Source of the DNA: Lytechinus variegatus
Taxonomy: Eukaryota; Echinodermata; Echinoidea; Temnopleuroida; Toxopneustidae
NCBI RefSeq assembly: GCF_018143015.1
Contig: NC_054743.1
Coordinates: 41,372,922 to 41,436,921, forward strand
Direction: 5' to 3'
Length of the DNA stretch: 64,000 nucleotides
A model generated the notes under the pieces. The model had not been told where the DNA came from. It saw only the letters and a list, made by a program, of their open reading frames with translations, and searched no databases. Below, one piece after another: positions 26,301 through 33,800 of the stretch. Each line of letters begins with the position of its first letter. Position 1 is the first letter of the stretch. Made by a program: the position numbers and the translations under genes.

Positions 26301-27266
26301 TTTCTTTTATTCTTTTACAAAGCAAGTTTCCAATATGCTCCCATATTGGCCATGTGCCTTTACTGTTCACATATTGCAAAAAGAAGGTAGAGGTTTGTTT
26401 TGGCGACCATTTCCCAAAGAATGGAATGGCCAACTTAAATGTTTGCGAAAATGATGTTCCTGTTTTCCTTCCAAAGATTTTGTAAAATTGTAAAAACACT
26501 GACTAACAAGTTTAATACTTTATACTGTATGCAGGACAAATTTAAAATACAAAACAAAAAAACAGACAAAGCTTAACGTTAGCAATGACCGTAGGTCCCA
26601 TAGAACATTTTTCTACAACTGACTGCATTGCCTACCATCGATAGTATTCCCAGTTTTTGTGTGTCCGGACAGGTTGTGTGTCCGGACGATCATTTTTAGA
26701 AAGTCATTTGGAAAAATTTACAAGCGAAGTTTGAGCAATTTTTTTTACAAAATGTTAGAAAATATTATTGAGAACAAAATAGAAGATGGCTACAAATATT
26801 GAATTCATATTCTTAGTGTAACCCAATGACAAAAAAAGAAGACTTCAAAAATAAAAGTGTCCGGACACCAAACCCGTACCCCCCATCAAGCGTACGATCA
26901 ATCGCCAACCTTTGCCTTTTTGCATTACGGGACCCAGATTTACAGCTTATTTAGATCTACAGTTAGGACATGGCCTAATTTATAAGGATTTGGTATAACG
27001 TTACACAAATTTCAGAAAAACGCATAGCAATCATCACAGGCTAGGCCTATGCATCGACCATCATCCATCAACAACCACAACACGCTACGACAAACTCTTC
27101 TCTCGTACCGTACCGTACCGTACCGTACTCGTGAACAACAAAATGTGTGACTGTGTCTGTGTCTGTGAGCTGAGCTTGATTAATATAAAAATTAAAATTT
27201 TAAAAAAGAGTGTAATGAAAATACAATACCTGCCAACAATGTCTTGGCACGTGGATCGGAACTCAT
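1..27266 (-). CDS. SENP6: SENP6/SENP7-family SUMO-specific protease (3' end cut off by window)
   Basis: Ubiquitin-like-specific protease of the SENP6/7 branch, a family known to trim poly-SUMO-2/3 chains in the nucleus. Spliced exons (minus strand): 27230-27266, 24151-24277, 21517-21616, 20483-20634, 18970-19188, 18269-18346, 17327-17595, 16507-16607, 15135-16017, 13883-13966, 11766-11833, 10404-10614, 9243-9425, 6615-6734, 5613-5847, 4704-4823, 3788-4009, 1915-2497, 1-128. All phases agree; total 3920 nt, about 1306 residues. The catalytic domain begins near residue 957 with [12 protein letters not shown], then [37 protein letters not shown] and [11 protein letters not shown] (catalytic His about 1072). 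The catalytic Asp and Cys are not in the window. The N-terminal part has a GRG-rich stretch, a cysteine cluster and an acidic SUMO-interacting motif. Vertebrate SENP6 and SENP7 are paralogues; which one this matches cannot be told, so the symbol is provisional. It is head-to-head with UTP14A. Confidence 0.9.
190..440 (+). repeat. Degenerate dispersed repeat
   Basis: Contains 'tgctcaaggcgctt' as at 57090-57105, followed by phrases such as 'gggaggctattccataactt'. Looks like the same retro-derived repeat class as 57045-57345. Boundaries not resolved. Confidence 0.4.
500..905. repeat. Family A MITE, two rearranged partial copies
   Basis: Segments at about 500-575 and 655-770 repeat the same text (ggacacatgaagacatg ... 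atcttacaaagaa-tgcaattgatttgatcaac). The second continues with the family A body (aaatccatcattgtcataac). The exon copy at 577-620 sits between them. Confidence 0.6.
577..620 (-). repeat. Copy of SENP6/7 exon 19 start inside the preceding intron
   Basis: 44 bp identical to 87-130, that is the acceptor AG plus the first 42 nt of exon 19, at an offset of 490 bp. It lies within a family A MITE copy. The reading frame is open but closes in TATATATAG just after, and there is no GT donor, so it is not a working cassette exon. Confidence 0.8.
1136..1396. repeat. Family A MITE
   Basis: Body shared with 44945-45190 (aattcatcattgtcataatttt, then a 'gaatgtcaagaaaatgatga' stretch) and a right end ggttgattgggtcaattgca + actctttgta, near-inverted relative to the left end. 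Confidence 0.6.
1915..2497 (-). CDS. SENP6: SENP6/7 exon 18: catalytic His and long low-complexity insertion
   Basis: Starts [20 protein letters not shown] (catalytic His about 1072), then switches to about 175 residues of Ser/Pro/Thr/Ala-rich sequence ([20 protein letters not shown]..., [20 protein letters not shown]) and an acidic tail ([20 protein letters not shown]). SENP6/7 are known for loops inserted in the protease domain; this one is unusually large. Donor AAAAG|GTAATT is chosen because it joins exon 19 in phase 0; reading through would stop after about 17 more residues. Confidence 0.85.
2830..3090 (+). repeat. tRNA-derived SINE (Met-like head)
   Basis: Head resembles a tRNA: 'gatccagtggttcgagcatt' (A-box side), an anticodon-like loop with CAT, and 'ggttgtgagtttgaatccct' (B box). 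A non-tRNA body follows. Lies in the intron between SENP exons 17 and 18. The stem pairing is too poor for a functional tRNA gene. Confidence 0.6.
3788..4009 (-). CDS. SENP6: SENP6/7 exon 17: catalytic domain
   Basis: Encodes [35 protein letters not shown], a short variable loop, then [20 protein letters not shown]. These are conserved ULP/SENP core strands around the SUMO tail channel. The spliced junction with exon 18 reads Cys (TG|T), not Trp as in the unspliced frame. Confidence 0.95.
4150..4203. repeat. Short hairpin
   Basis: Inverted repeat GCACTATCCTGCACTCTGA / TCAGAGTGCAGGACAGTGC around position 4181, beside a direct repeat of the same phrase (actattctgcactctgacgtca, starting near 4129). 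Probably a small fold-back element. Confidence 0.6.
4704..4823 (-). CDS. SENP6: SENP6/7 exon 16: start of catalytic domain
   Basis: Encodes [20 protein letters not shown] then [20 protein letters not shown], the diagnostic opening of the SENP6/7 peptidase domain (substrate-binding FLND motif). Acceptor TTCTTTCAG, donor GTAAGT, phase 2 in and out. Confidence 0.95.
5085..5440 (-). repeat. tRNA-derived SINE, minus strand
   Basis: On the minus strand: 'gcgtggtgtagtgactcgga' (A-box-like), 'tgtgttcaaatcccaccacg' (B box), then the 'gtcaaggcattaatccacac' and 'gacccaggtgctaaataggt' body, ending in 'tatataaaaactagctatta'. Intron between SENP exons 15 and 16. Confidence 0.65.
5613..5847 (-). CDS. SENP6: SENP6/7 exon 15
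   Basis: Encodes [20 protein letters not shown] ... SSEDQVD (about residues 878-955), the linker that leads into the protease domain. Acceptor TCTCCCGTTAG after a pyrimidine tract; donor GATAA|GTAAGTG. Confidence 0.85.
6409..6443. repeat. Short hairpin in SENP intron 14
   Basis: Arms GCTATCTTTCC and GGAAAGATAGC separated by about 13 nt. A short minus-strand frame here does not fit the splice phases of exons 14 and 15. Confidence 0.6.
6615..6734 (-). CDS. SENP6: SENP6/7 exon 14
   Basis: Encodes [20 protein letters not shown] and [20 protein letters not shown]. Two in-frame donors six nt apart (GTATGA, then the stronger GTAAGT, used here). It joins exon 15 directly in phase 1, so no exon is needed in the repeat-like 6.2-6.5 kb stretch. 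Confidence 0.8.
6821..8995. mobile_element. Non-autonomous hAT-like element, 2,175 bp
   Basis: Terminal inverted repeats begin TAATGTTGTAACCCGC and are flanked by a perfect 8-bp direct repeat CCATGTAG at 6813-6820 and 8996-9003. Eight-bp target duplications are typical of hAT (and a few other) DNA transposons. There are also internal inverted segments (cgatgttcagtttcccgtcg near 7430 against gacgggaaactcaacatcg near 8598). No transposase-like reading frame. It occupies the intron between SENP exons 13 and 14. Confidence 0.8.
9243..9425 (-). CDS. SENP6: SENP6/7 exon 13
   Basis: Encodes [40 protein letters not shown] and [20 protein letters not shown]. Continues the folded region of exon 12 and resembles the pre-catalytic region of SENP6/7. 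Acceptor GCATAG, donor GTGAGT, phase 1 in and out. Confidence 0.85.
9640..9770. repeat. Dispersed repeat with TCAGATCTGA core
   Basis: Shares 'catcaacattt-tgtt' and 'gatctgacaa-tttccttgat' with 31375-31480 in UTP14A intron 2. A palindromic centre (ttgtcagatctgacaa) is visible. Class unknown. Confidence 0.5.
9888..10160 (+). repeat. tRNA-Glu-derived SINE
   Basis: Head 'catggtctagtggttctgac' and 'catgcattcgaatcctagcc' match tRNA-Glu A and B boxes. The body contains 'agcaagaaatttatccgcac' and 'gacccaggtgagacgaatgg'; tail 'aaaagcgctttataaataca' plus a (ATT)n run. Same family at 10998-11740 and 51478-51735. Confidence 0.8.
10404..10614 (-). CDS. SENP6: SENP6/7 exon 12
   Basis: Encodes residues 707-776, with [20 protein letters not shown] followed by [20 protein letters not shown]. 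The alternating hydrophobic pattern suggests a folded beta-rich domain upstream of the protease domain, continuing into exon 13. I do not recognise the fold. Acceptor GCTACAG, donor GTAAGTG. Confidence 0.85.
10998..11740 (+). repeat. tRNA-Glu-derived SINE split by a later insertion
   Basis: Left part 10998-11206 has the head (tcgtggtctagtggttaaga) and body of the 9888 copy. The 3' part resumes at about 11680 (tatagtgctccactg ... cagcgcctcgtaaatgctat). The interval holds the insertion at about 11207-11679. Confidence 0.75.
11207..11679. mobile_element. TA-flanked MITE inserted in a SINE
   Basis: Terminal inverted repeats TATGTGACCTGCCACCCCAA and, inverted, TATGTGACCTACCACCCCAA, extending over about 35 bp each. 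TATA/TA lies at both junctions with the interrupted SINE. About 470 bp, no coding capacity. The TA target suggests a Tc1/mariner-type relic. Confidence 0.7.
11766..11833 (-). CDS. SENP6: SENP6/7 exon 11
   Basis: Encodes [20 protein letters not shown] then RDK. Two in-frame acceptors lie 9 nt apart (CGAG| and CCACAG|), so inclusion of V-A-T may vary. Donor GTAAGA, phase 0 out. Confidence 0.7.
12127..12870. mobile_element. Large fold-back element
   Basis: Two arms of about 200 bp (12225-12420 and 12445-12640) are inverted copies: 'aaatttcacattatttcaca' against 'tgtaaaatatgaaatttt', and 'cagtcccatgtagtcccata' against 'tacatgtgggactacaatat'. Both sides are flanked by 'taaggagagc' and 'gagctcct'-like phrases (12127-12190 and 12793-12860). 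SENP intron 10. Confidence 0.75.
13883..13966 (-). CDS. SENP6: SENP6/7 exon 10: SUMO-interacting motif
   Basis: Encodes [24 protein letters not shown] followed by Ser/Asp/Glu is a textbook SUMO-interacting motif, and such motifs occur in vertebrate SENP6/7. Phase 1 in and out (84 nt), so the motif can be skipped in frame. Acceptor ACTTGCAG, donor GTAAAT. Confidence 0.85.
14107..14223. repeat. Family B MITE
   Basis: Palindromic element with end GGGGCCCAGTAACATAAACC and opposite end AAGCTTTATGAAACACGGTC; core of 'gattgattg' and 'caatcaatc'. Abuts a family C element at 14225. Confidence 0.65.
14225..14438. repeat. Family C MITE
   Basis: Ends GGGGAGTGTTTCACAAAGAT and inverted ATCTTTGTGAAACACCCCCC, with the inner 'ttaagt' motif mirrored. 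About 214 bp, non-coding. Confidence 0.75.
15135..16017 (-). CDS. SENP6: SENP6/7 exon 9: cysteine cluster and long Ser/Thr-rich linker
   Basis: The largest exon (883 nt, residues about 362-655). It opens with [20 protein letters not shown], a C-x2-C-x9-C-x2-C arrangement (Cys 365, 368, 378, 381) that could form a small zinc ribbon. A long Ser/Thr/Gly-rich region follows with repeats of the type SHGTG/SSQGSG. The end is basic ([20 protein letters not shown]), probably a nuclear-localisation signal. Acceptor TTGTGCAG, donor CCAG|GTTTGT. Confidence 0.85.
16507..16607 (-). CDS. SENP6: SENP6/7 exon 8, ends at a GC donor
   Basis: Encodes [20 protein letters not shown] then [14 protein letters not shown]. 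The only donor giving the phase needed by exon 9 is ATG|GCAAGT, a GC-AG intron with an otherwise good match to consensus; the neighbouring GTCCC would put exon 9 out of frame. Contains a possible sumoylation or phospho-site context near its end (SSPKEEP). Confidence 0.75.
17327..17595 (-). CDS. SENP6: SENP6/7 exon 7
   Basis: Encodes about residues 238-327, Ser/Thr/Asn-rich ([20 protein letters not shown] ... [19 protein letters not shown]). Acceptor ACCTTGTAG, donor GTGTGT, phase 1 out. Low-complexity linker without a recognised domain. Confidence 0.8.
18269..18346 (-). CDS. SENP6: SENP6/7 exon 6
   Basis: 78-nt exon coding [20 protein letters not shown] then WRYANR; Gln/Thr-rich. Acceptor AATCTAG, donor GTCAGA, phase 2 in and out, so it can be skipped without a frameshift. 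Confidence 0.75.
18492..18909. repeat. 198-bp exact direct duplication
   Basis: 18492-18689 is repeated base for base at 18712-18909 (offset 220). Lies between SENP exons 5 and 6. No visible difference between copies, so the duplication is recent or an assembly artefact. Confidence 0.9.
18970..19188 (-). CDS. SENP6: SENP6/7 exon 5 with GRG-rich segment
   Basis: Encodes [20 protein letters not shown], then a Gly-Arg-rich run (about residues 163-187, repeats of GRG/GQGRGRG), then [20 protein letters not shown]. Such RG/RGG stretches commonly bind nucleic acid or are arginine-methylated; that role here is inference. Acceptor TTATAG, donor GTAAGA, phase 2 in and out. Confidence 0.8.
19520..19728. 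repeat. Family C MITE
   Basis: Ends GCTGTTTCACAAAGAGTTAA and inverted TTAACTCTTTGTGAAACACC. Same family as 14225-14438. Followed at once by a family B element. Confidence 0.7.
19733..19858. repeat. Family B MITE
   Basis: Starts AGCCAGTAACACAAAACTTA; palindromic core 'gattgattgcattgt' and 'acaatcaatc'; ends 'gcattgtgctacagacccag'. Confidence 0.65.
19940..20460 (+). repeat. (GAT)n tract with higher-order variants
   Basis: About 520 bp of GAT/GATGAT with interspersed 'aacaatggtgatgatgatg' units recurring near 20056, 20123 and 20293. All the long Asp/Met/His/Ile/Ser-type frames here are artefacts of the repeat. It starts about 20 bp from the donor of SENP exon 4. Confidence 0.95.
20483..20634 (-). 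CDS. SENP6: SENP6/7 exon 4
   Basis: Encodes [20 protein letters not shown] through [12 protein letters not shown] (about residues 89-138). Acceptor after CCCCAG; donor AG|GTTGGT, phase 2 out. The donor lies only about 20 bp from the end of a (GAT)n tract of about 0.5 kb in the following intron. Confidence 0.8.
20705..20995. mobile_element. piggyBac-like MITE, left part only
   Basis: Preceded by TTAA at 20701-20704 and beginning CCCTATCTAGG. Body matches 22796-23502 (gctcactgactttttacttt, 'gagaccaa'). No matching right terminus found, so truncated. Confidence 0.6.
21057..21305 (+). repeat. Minisatellite, unit about 20-24 bp
   Basis: Nine or so units of the type AAAAATATATTTCACTTTTC with variable A-run length. 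Simple tandem repeat in SENP intron 3. Confidence 0.9.
21517..21616 (-). CDS. SENP6: SENP6/7 exon 3
   Basis: Encodes [20 protein letters not shown] and [14 protein letters not shown] (about residues 55-88). The hydrophobic-acidic run [11 protein letters not shown] resembles a SUMO-interacting motif, but more weakly than the one in exon 10. Donor GTAAAAC, phase 0 out. Confidence 0.8.
22796..23502. mobile_element. piggyBac-like MITE, complete, 707 bp
   Basis: Flanked by TTAA on both sides (22792-22795, 23503-23506); termini CCCTATAAAGACTGG and inverted CCAGTCTATTTAGGG. Inside the ends are poly-G/C palindromes (gggctgattcagcccc). TTAA target plus CCC...GGG ends are the hallmark of piggyBac. No transposase. 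Confidence 0.75.
24151..24277 (-). CDS. SENP6: SENP6/7 exon 2
   Basis: Acceptor TTGTATTGCAG, donor GTAAGGAAC, phase 1 in and 2 out. Encodes residues about 13-54 ([16 protein letters not shown]... to ...STRASSSTE), a Ser/Thr-rich, probably disordered stretch. Confidence 0.8.
25628..25939. mobile_element. Family G MITE, 312 bp
   Basis: Termini GGGGCCGATTGCACGAAAGG and its inverted copy CCTTTCGTGCAATCGGCCCC; the similarity runs on for about 45 bp (ggaccgtctttcgtgtcgc). Upstream of a family H element, 29 bp away. SENP intron 1. Confidence 0.85.
25968..26366. mobile_element. Family H MITE
   Basis: Ends GTAGAGGGACATGGCCAATA and inverted TATTGGCCATGTGCCTTTAC. Contains repeated 'gggagactgtctcccatgag' palindromes. 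Interior closely matches 61907-62333. Confidence 0.8.
26573..26937. repeat. Family B MITE interrupted by a 'gtgtccggac' insert
   Basis: Left half 26573-26648 (aacgttagcaatgaccgtag) and right half 26884-26937 (gcgtacgatcaatcgccaac, then acgggaccc) belong together. The insert between them has GTGTCCGGAC near both of its ends. Confidence 0.6.
27104..27128. repeat. (CGTAC)5 microsatellite
   Basis: Five perfect CGTAC units just inside SENP intron 1, about 100 bp from the exon 1 donor. Confidence 0.9.
27230..27266 (-). CDS. SENP6: SENP6/7 exon 1 (start codon)
   Basis: Encodes [12 protein letters not shown] plus one base; donor GTATTGTAT follows. The phase-1 end joins exactly to exon 2 to give ALSEVDNN. 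The start is chosen because it is the only ATG that opens a frame into a usable donor here. A shorter or upstream non-coding exon cannot be excluded. Confidence 0.75.
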
Positions 27267-27823
27267 GTTTTAAAATGAACACCAGCTGACATTTTGTAGA
27301 TAGTTAAATACTAAATAAATAACGATTTTTACGTCCAAAAACTAGCAGCAATGACTACCGCAGTCGAGAAAAGCTAGCAACCTTTTCTGGATCTGCCTGC
27401 GAAAGGTCAAGTCGAGGTCATCATCGTTGACCCAACACACGGACACCAAAACTCATAATTTCTGTATTTATAGTTTTCAAGTCTTTAAATAATCTTCATC
27501 AGAATTGATTTATATTCAGCGTCATATTATTTCTCAAAATAATTTCCTTCGTGACAAGAAATTCAATATTTTTAGGCCGAACCGATCCTCGTACACAACT
27601 AACACGTGCCTCGCATCATCAGAACTGCGTGGAGAGCGAGTTCGTTTTTTGGGAGCGAATGTTTACGGGGCCGGGAAGTATCTTCACGGGGAGATAGCGG
27701 GTGGGTTGTGCGGTGGTGTGGTTACATCTTGACTGCTGCTGTGGAGAAAGTTTGTGTGAACTTGTGAAGTCTTCGATTCGACCATACTTTAAGGTGTGAA
27801 GGAGGGGAATATCGCCATTTGTC
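27267..27823. promoter_or_regulatory. Shared head-to-head promoter region (SENP6/7 and UTP14A)
   Basis: 557 bp between the two start codons, which diverge. It must hold both 5' UTRs and presumably both promoters. No convincing TATA box; the UTP14A-proximal half is more GC-rich (around 27620-27720). Divergent housekeeping pairs this close commonly share a bidirectional promoter; that is inference here. Confidence 0.55.
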
Positions 27824-27840
27824 ATGGATGTTTTGCTGAG
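27824..27840 (+). CDS. UTP14A: UTP14A exon 1 (start codon)
   Basis: Only 17 coding nt: MDVLL plus AG, donor GTATCT. The phase-2 end joins exon 2 to give MDVLLSLQASGVERDN, comparable to the short N terminus of vertebrate UTP14A. Found by phase and position rather than by long homology, so less certain than the later exons. Confidence 0.6.
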
Positions 27841-30800
27841 GTATCTAAAGATATTTGGTTAATATTTTTTTAGCTTAAAATGAGTACGAGCGAGTCTGTT
27901 TATTGACAATCATGAATGATGAAATCTTTGCCAGACAAATGAAACGGCATGTTTGATTGGTTCTACTTAAGATCAAGACCCTATACCGGTATGGTTGGAA
28001 CTACCCCTTATCGACCACCTAATCTTCTAAGCACAGTAACTGCGAAAATATTCATCAGTTAACCAGTTTTGGTCTCATTTGTGCAGAAAATTGAGCAGAT
28101 TAGATTCCCATATTTCGCTCGGCGACTCTGATTCAATCCGTGTATATATCGACGAACAACGAATGCGACGATTTTACATTTGCTCATTTGCACCCGTCTT
28201 TTGAAACCGACCACCCTCGGTACACTAAGTTTACGGCCGACTCTTGTTGCGGTGGCGAAATATTTTTAGTCTTTCAAATTAGTTCTATGATGGCAACATG
28301 CCAAATGATCGCCTTACTACTTCCACTGCGAGCTCCGGCACATGATTCGACGATTGACGACGGATATTTGTTCTAAAGCCGTTTCCTATCCGATTTCTTA
28401 TTTTTTCAGCGGGTCTTGGGTTTGGTCAATACCATTTTGATTAATTCTACTAAATTTTTACTTTTTATTGCTTCTTTTTTTCTCGTAAAAATCGATTCTT
28501 ACCGTTTCTATGGACACTGCGCCTACTCTCGATCTCCCGCGCGTATCGTTGGTAATACGCAATAATTTAAACGCGCGCAAGGTGGTCGGTTTCAAAAGAG
28601 GTGGTCGATATGTTGTAGTCCCACCATACTCAGTTTATGTATCTTTTCTGGAATCTAAAAACCATATTGCCCTTAAACCAACCTGTGTCTACAGAGCGAA
28701 TAATATGATTAACTCACATTGCACGTCGTTGTACACTGCAAATAAATAACCACTTCTCAGAGATTCTTCATTTCTTGCGCGGGTAATCCACGCTACATAA
28801 AGACATAAGTACACGTGATGTAGGGCCTATTGAAAAAATGAAAAAAATATTTATGGTGGTCCCCAAGCTAAGTCTGCGCACCTAACGATTTGAGTTAAGT
28901 TGAACATCAAACTTCTTTTTATTTCACAAAATCTTTCTGTAAATGATGTTCCTTATATTATAATCTCATTAAAATTTGAAAGAAATTATTGGATTTTCTT
29001 TGAAAAAACTTCAGGCAGTCATTCCAGATTGAAAACAAAAATGGTACCCCTTGTCTGCTCACCCATTCACTTTGCACTTTATTCGAGTATTTTGATGAAA
29101 AAGGACGCATTTGCCCCTCACATGAAATGCCCAAAATTCATTATTTTTCCATCATTTTTGTCAGAATTTTTAATGAATATCTGTTCGAGGTTCTATGTGG
29201 TGCATATGTAGTTTGTGTTCGTTGCATATCTTGTTTTACTAGAATCGCGCAGATACGCGTGTACGCAGACAAGGGGGACTGCGCAGACTTGGGGGAACTT
29301 GCCATACAAAAAAATAATGAAGGTTGAGGAAAATCTATCAAAGATTAAACAAGATGTAAGTTTTTTTTATTTGTGACGTTATAGTAGGGTGACTGCACAC
29401 AGCCACAGGGGTCTTGAGAGCAGGGTGCAGCATCTGAACAAAAATTTTGTCTGATTAAAGAAAGGGATTTATCAAGCTAACCCCAGTCAGTCGGAAAGAC
29501 ATTAATTATGGGTGCAAAAAAATGCCTTGTTGTTGATGTTCCTTTAATCATTATTGCCAGAAGTGGCATATGTCTCCAGTATTGGAGATTGTCTCCTGTT
29601 GAGTCTACATGTATCATATCCATTGTGTTCCTCTAACATTTTTTTTCTTTTCTTTAGCCTTCAAGCTTCTGGTGTTGAAAGGGATAATGATGACGATGAT
29701 GATTTACACTCTGACATCAGTGCAAGTGAAGATGAGGTAAAAAGCCTTTCACACACCTCTCGGAAGGAGTCTCAGCCATTTGGCTCATACCAGACCATTT
29801 TGCACAGCTTGGCAGTCCGCAGTTGATGAAGTTTTCATGATTGATTGCAGTGCCAATGACCACAATGCATTTCAATCATGAAAATCAGTCATACGATAAC
29901 CCTCAAAGTTTTGTGTTATGATGGGGAGCATGTCTGCTCACCTTAACTTTAATTGTAATATTAACCTTGAAATTCTTTTCATTCCACACAAAAAAATATG
30001 GTTGAAAATGTTCCTTATATTCTTATAAGAGTGCCAAAAATCTCACCAAAATTGGGAGAATTTTCTTGGAAAAAACCTTGGCCAGTCATTTTCAGATTGA
30101 AGAAAAAAAATTGAAAAAAAACTCTTAAAGCAGATAGTGAGACTATTGCATGCTGTCTTCATTAGATGAGAAATGAGTAGAAACAAATTATAAAGATATT
30201 TTTCTTAATAGAATTGAAGCATATTCTATTTCTTTTAAATCAGTTATCAGTATACTTGTACTGCAAAAATCAAAATGACTTTACACATAGTACTGATGTT
30301 TTGCCTCCTTACTTTACTATGGAATATGCTGTCTTCAGAAGATGGCTGTTTTTCTCTTGTAAAGTTTGAAATACATGTATTAAAAAAAAATATTTTTTTT
30401 TTATTCCTGATTTTTATTTTACTTAAAGGTAAAAGATGCATGTAGTAGTTGCAGCAAACTATTATTATTTAATGACAAAGTCTTTAAAATCAAGGTTAAT
30501 TGTCAAATTAGTGATATCGTGATCTGGTACATTTAAGTAAACTTAATGGGAAATCATATTTATGGTCTGTAATGGAATGAGTTATTTATTCTCTTTTATT
30601 CATGCATACAGACACTTGGGTGCTTTATGGGTGGTAATTTTATAGGATTCTGTTCGAACTCATTTTTAGATTGTTACTACAACCGGTATTTATCTTTAAA
30701 TTAACTTGTTAGGTGATAGCACAGAAGCTTATTATTTTGTAATTTGAATAGCATTTTGGGTAGTAAGAGAAAAGCTCTCAACTAAATGTGGAGCAAATTA

Positions 30801-33800
30801 CGATGCAATACCAGGAAAATTGTTCCCTGTAGGAGATAATACTTTTTACAATGGGTAAAAGACCATTAAACAAATGAATAGGTTTCTTTTGAATTTTGTT
30901 TAATTGGGCTACTTCTTTTCTTATCAATTTTATTTGTACTCTAAATGATTTCATCATTTTCAGGTAATAGATTTCTTGTCATTTTTCTTGTATTTTTTTT
31001 CAATTTAGGGAAGCCTCAGATCATTGAGCAAATATGTTTGTTTTGTTTATTATTGTTCAAGTGTCTTACCCTTATCAGTGATTTCATTTTCAGAATTGCT
31101 CTCACTGACTTGGCCAATCATATGAAAGGATTTTTTTTTGCTTCCGTTTCCGTATATTGCTGATGCTGATGAGGAGCTAGTAGTAGTTGCTTTAGAAAAT
31201 TGCTATCCAATTGATGCTTTATTGCTGAACTGGGTCCCCATCTTACTAAGGAGTTATGATGGATCAGATCAATCACAAAAATATAAAGCCATTACCCCAA
31301 ATTCTAAAATGTCTGTTCAAAATGCTATCTAAATATGATGTGTATTCAAGCATGCATCACTGTATTAACAATTCAGTGGAACATTTCATCAACATTTGTC
31401 AAGTTGTCGGATCTGACAACTTTCCTTGATTCTCATTGGCTGAGAAGCACTGTTAGTGTTACTGTGCTAGGGTAGGATAAAAACGTCAAACAATTCCTTT
31501 CATGACGTGCTTCCCAGTATGCTCCTATAACTTTATAAGCTGTTTACAATGGGATATGGTGCAAATTTCCTATATGAAAATTATGACATGAATGGCTTTC
31601 CATAGTTGATTTTTTTATGTGATCAATCACAACTCTTTGTAAGACAGGACCTCGGTTTCATCTTATCTTTACAAACAGGGTGATTTGGAGGATGAATCAA
31701 GACATTCTAAACTCTTGGAAGCCATTGGCTCCATGGAAACCAAGAAAAGGTAAGAAATTACAAGTTTCAGGATACTTTTCTCTTGTTTTTTTTCTTTTGG
31801 GTTTGACCATCCAGTAGTCAAGTTATTATAGAGAAAATATGAAGACTAATTCTTAGATCAAATTTAAAATCAAGCCATTTTGTGCAGTTTTGTTGAATAA
31901 AACTTGATTCAACAGAACTTATTAAATGTGATTTAAATTTTCAAATGGTACTTTTTTCTGTTTGAGATAATCACTAGAGTGTAAAGTAAATTTATAAAAG
32001 AAATGCATAGTGACCAAATATTGAAGATATTTAAAAATAAACTGTATTTCTCAAATTTTGAAATATATTTCTAGAGGATGTCATCCACATTATTTGTGTT
32101 GTTACTCTCTGTTTGGTGATGTACAGGTCAAAGGTCAAGCAAAGGTCCGAAGCAAGTGCAGATGTTTCAGAGTATCAGCTGAATACTAAAGATGGTAAGT
32201 GTTTTATTTTTTTTACACATTTGCCTATTATTTGCAGAACAAATACATGTATCATTTTAGGTACTTATCAATTGTGAGAACAAGTGCATGGTAATGCTGA
32301 AAGAATATTTATGCTAACGCTTACCTACCTACATGTACATCAACCTGCTGCTGAAATGGTTTTCGATGTTAGCCATTGTGTTTCATCAACACGATGTTGC
32401 CAGGCACCCTTGAATCGCAAGTGTCAACAACGGCATGGATGAGTTTGGGGAGACAGTAAACTCAGGATGAATGCATTGTCAAGTCAGATGGTGAATGAGG
32501 GGTCAACATTGACACAAGCACAGTGTATAAGATCTCAACGTGCTAATTGAAAAGTGTCTGATATCGTGTAGATAGCATTCATGAAAGCAATTTTATGTAC
32601 TTTGTATGTTGGGGCTAATATCTCTGTGACAAAGTCGAATTAGCATCGTAATTTTTTTCTCCAGCTCAAATGTTACATTCAAACAAATTGTTTCTCCCAG
32701 GTTGTTTTTGTTTTGCACTTGTTTTTTTTTCCTTCATCTGTAATTACATGATTAAAGGGGAGTGCATTGTCTCACAAACAGTAATGACAAGCAATAAAAT
32801 CTAGCGTATGACACATACATGTAAGTACAGTGTATTTCCCTGAAAAAAGCATTCAAATTTGGAGTTAAAGGGAAAAAATGAGATGAGATAAGGGTCCGTA
32901 ACACTATATTCTAAGTGCATTGAATGTTGTACTGTGATTATATATTTAAGGTCTGTAATGGAATTAATTATTTATTCTTGGTTAATTCAGTTCAAGGGAA
33001 AGGGATTTGGATCCATGATCTTATGGGATCTCTGAAGAACACCCCATCCCACTCCGCGCTGAAGAAACAGATGAACAATGTGAACAAGCGGAAGACACTC
33101 CCTACTCCCTTACATCAGCATGAGGCGGAGAAGGTATGGGAAAAGATTTAAATGGCAATTGTAATCACAGGCCATTTCACATTAATGTCTGCACTGAATG
33201 AAATACTGGCTTCTGATTTTATATATGATAACTGTCAGAGAATGTGTTGTTGGTGCTGACAAAAAAACTAAGCTAGTGTTGAAAAAAGATGAGTTTTATT
33301 ATGTGAGGATTTGAAAGAAATCCTCATGAAATACTCCCTAGAAGTAGAAGACTGTCTTATTCCTTTGGCATTTGGCAATAGCGCTATCTCATGCAGAATG
33401 ATTATGTCCATTTATATAGCTGGCTATATAAATGGACATAATCATTCTGCATGAGATCTATTGCCATGCCTCCCAAAATCTGAAAGATTCAATGAACAAT
33501 TCTTATGAATGTGAGTGGTTTCATGATGACAAGCATTTCATTTCTTTAGTATGCATTGTGGATACTTTTAGCTCATCTAAGCTGTAGAACTTCTTTATGT
33601 TGATTGACTTTGTTGTTCTGTAAAATAAGAACAAAATAAAAAAATCTGATATGGTAAATCTTCATGTGGTTCACCAAACTTCTACACAGAATTCTGAAAT
33701 TTTGGGTAAAAACATGCACTTCCTCAATTTATGTTGACCAAGATATGTTTGCATTGTTATAATACAAACTATAGTGTCAACTGGGCTAAAAATAAATTTG

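Noticed and set aside
28510..28749. 79-codon plus-strand frame in UTP14A intron 1
   Set aside because: No recognisable family, and overlaps an apparent inverted repeat; likely chance.
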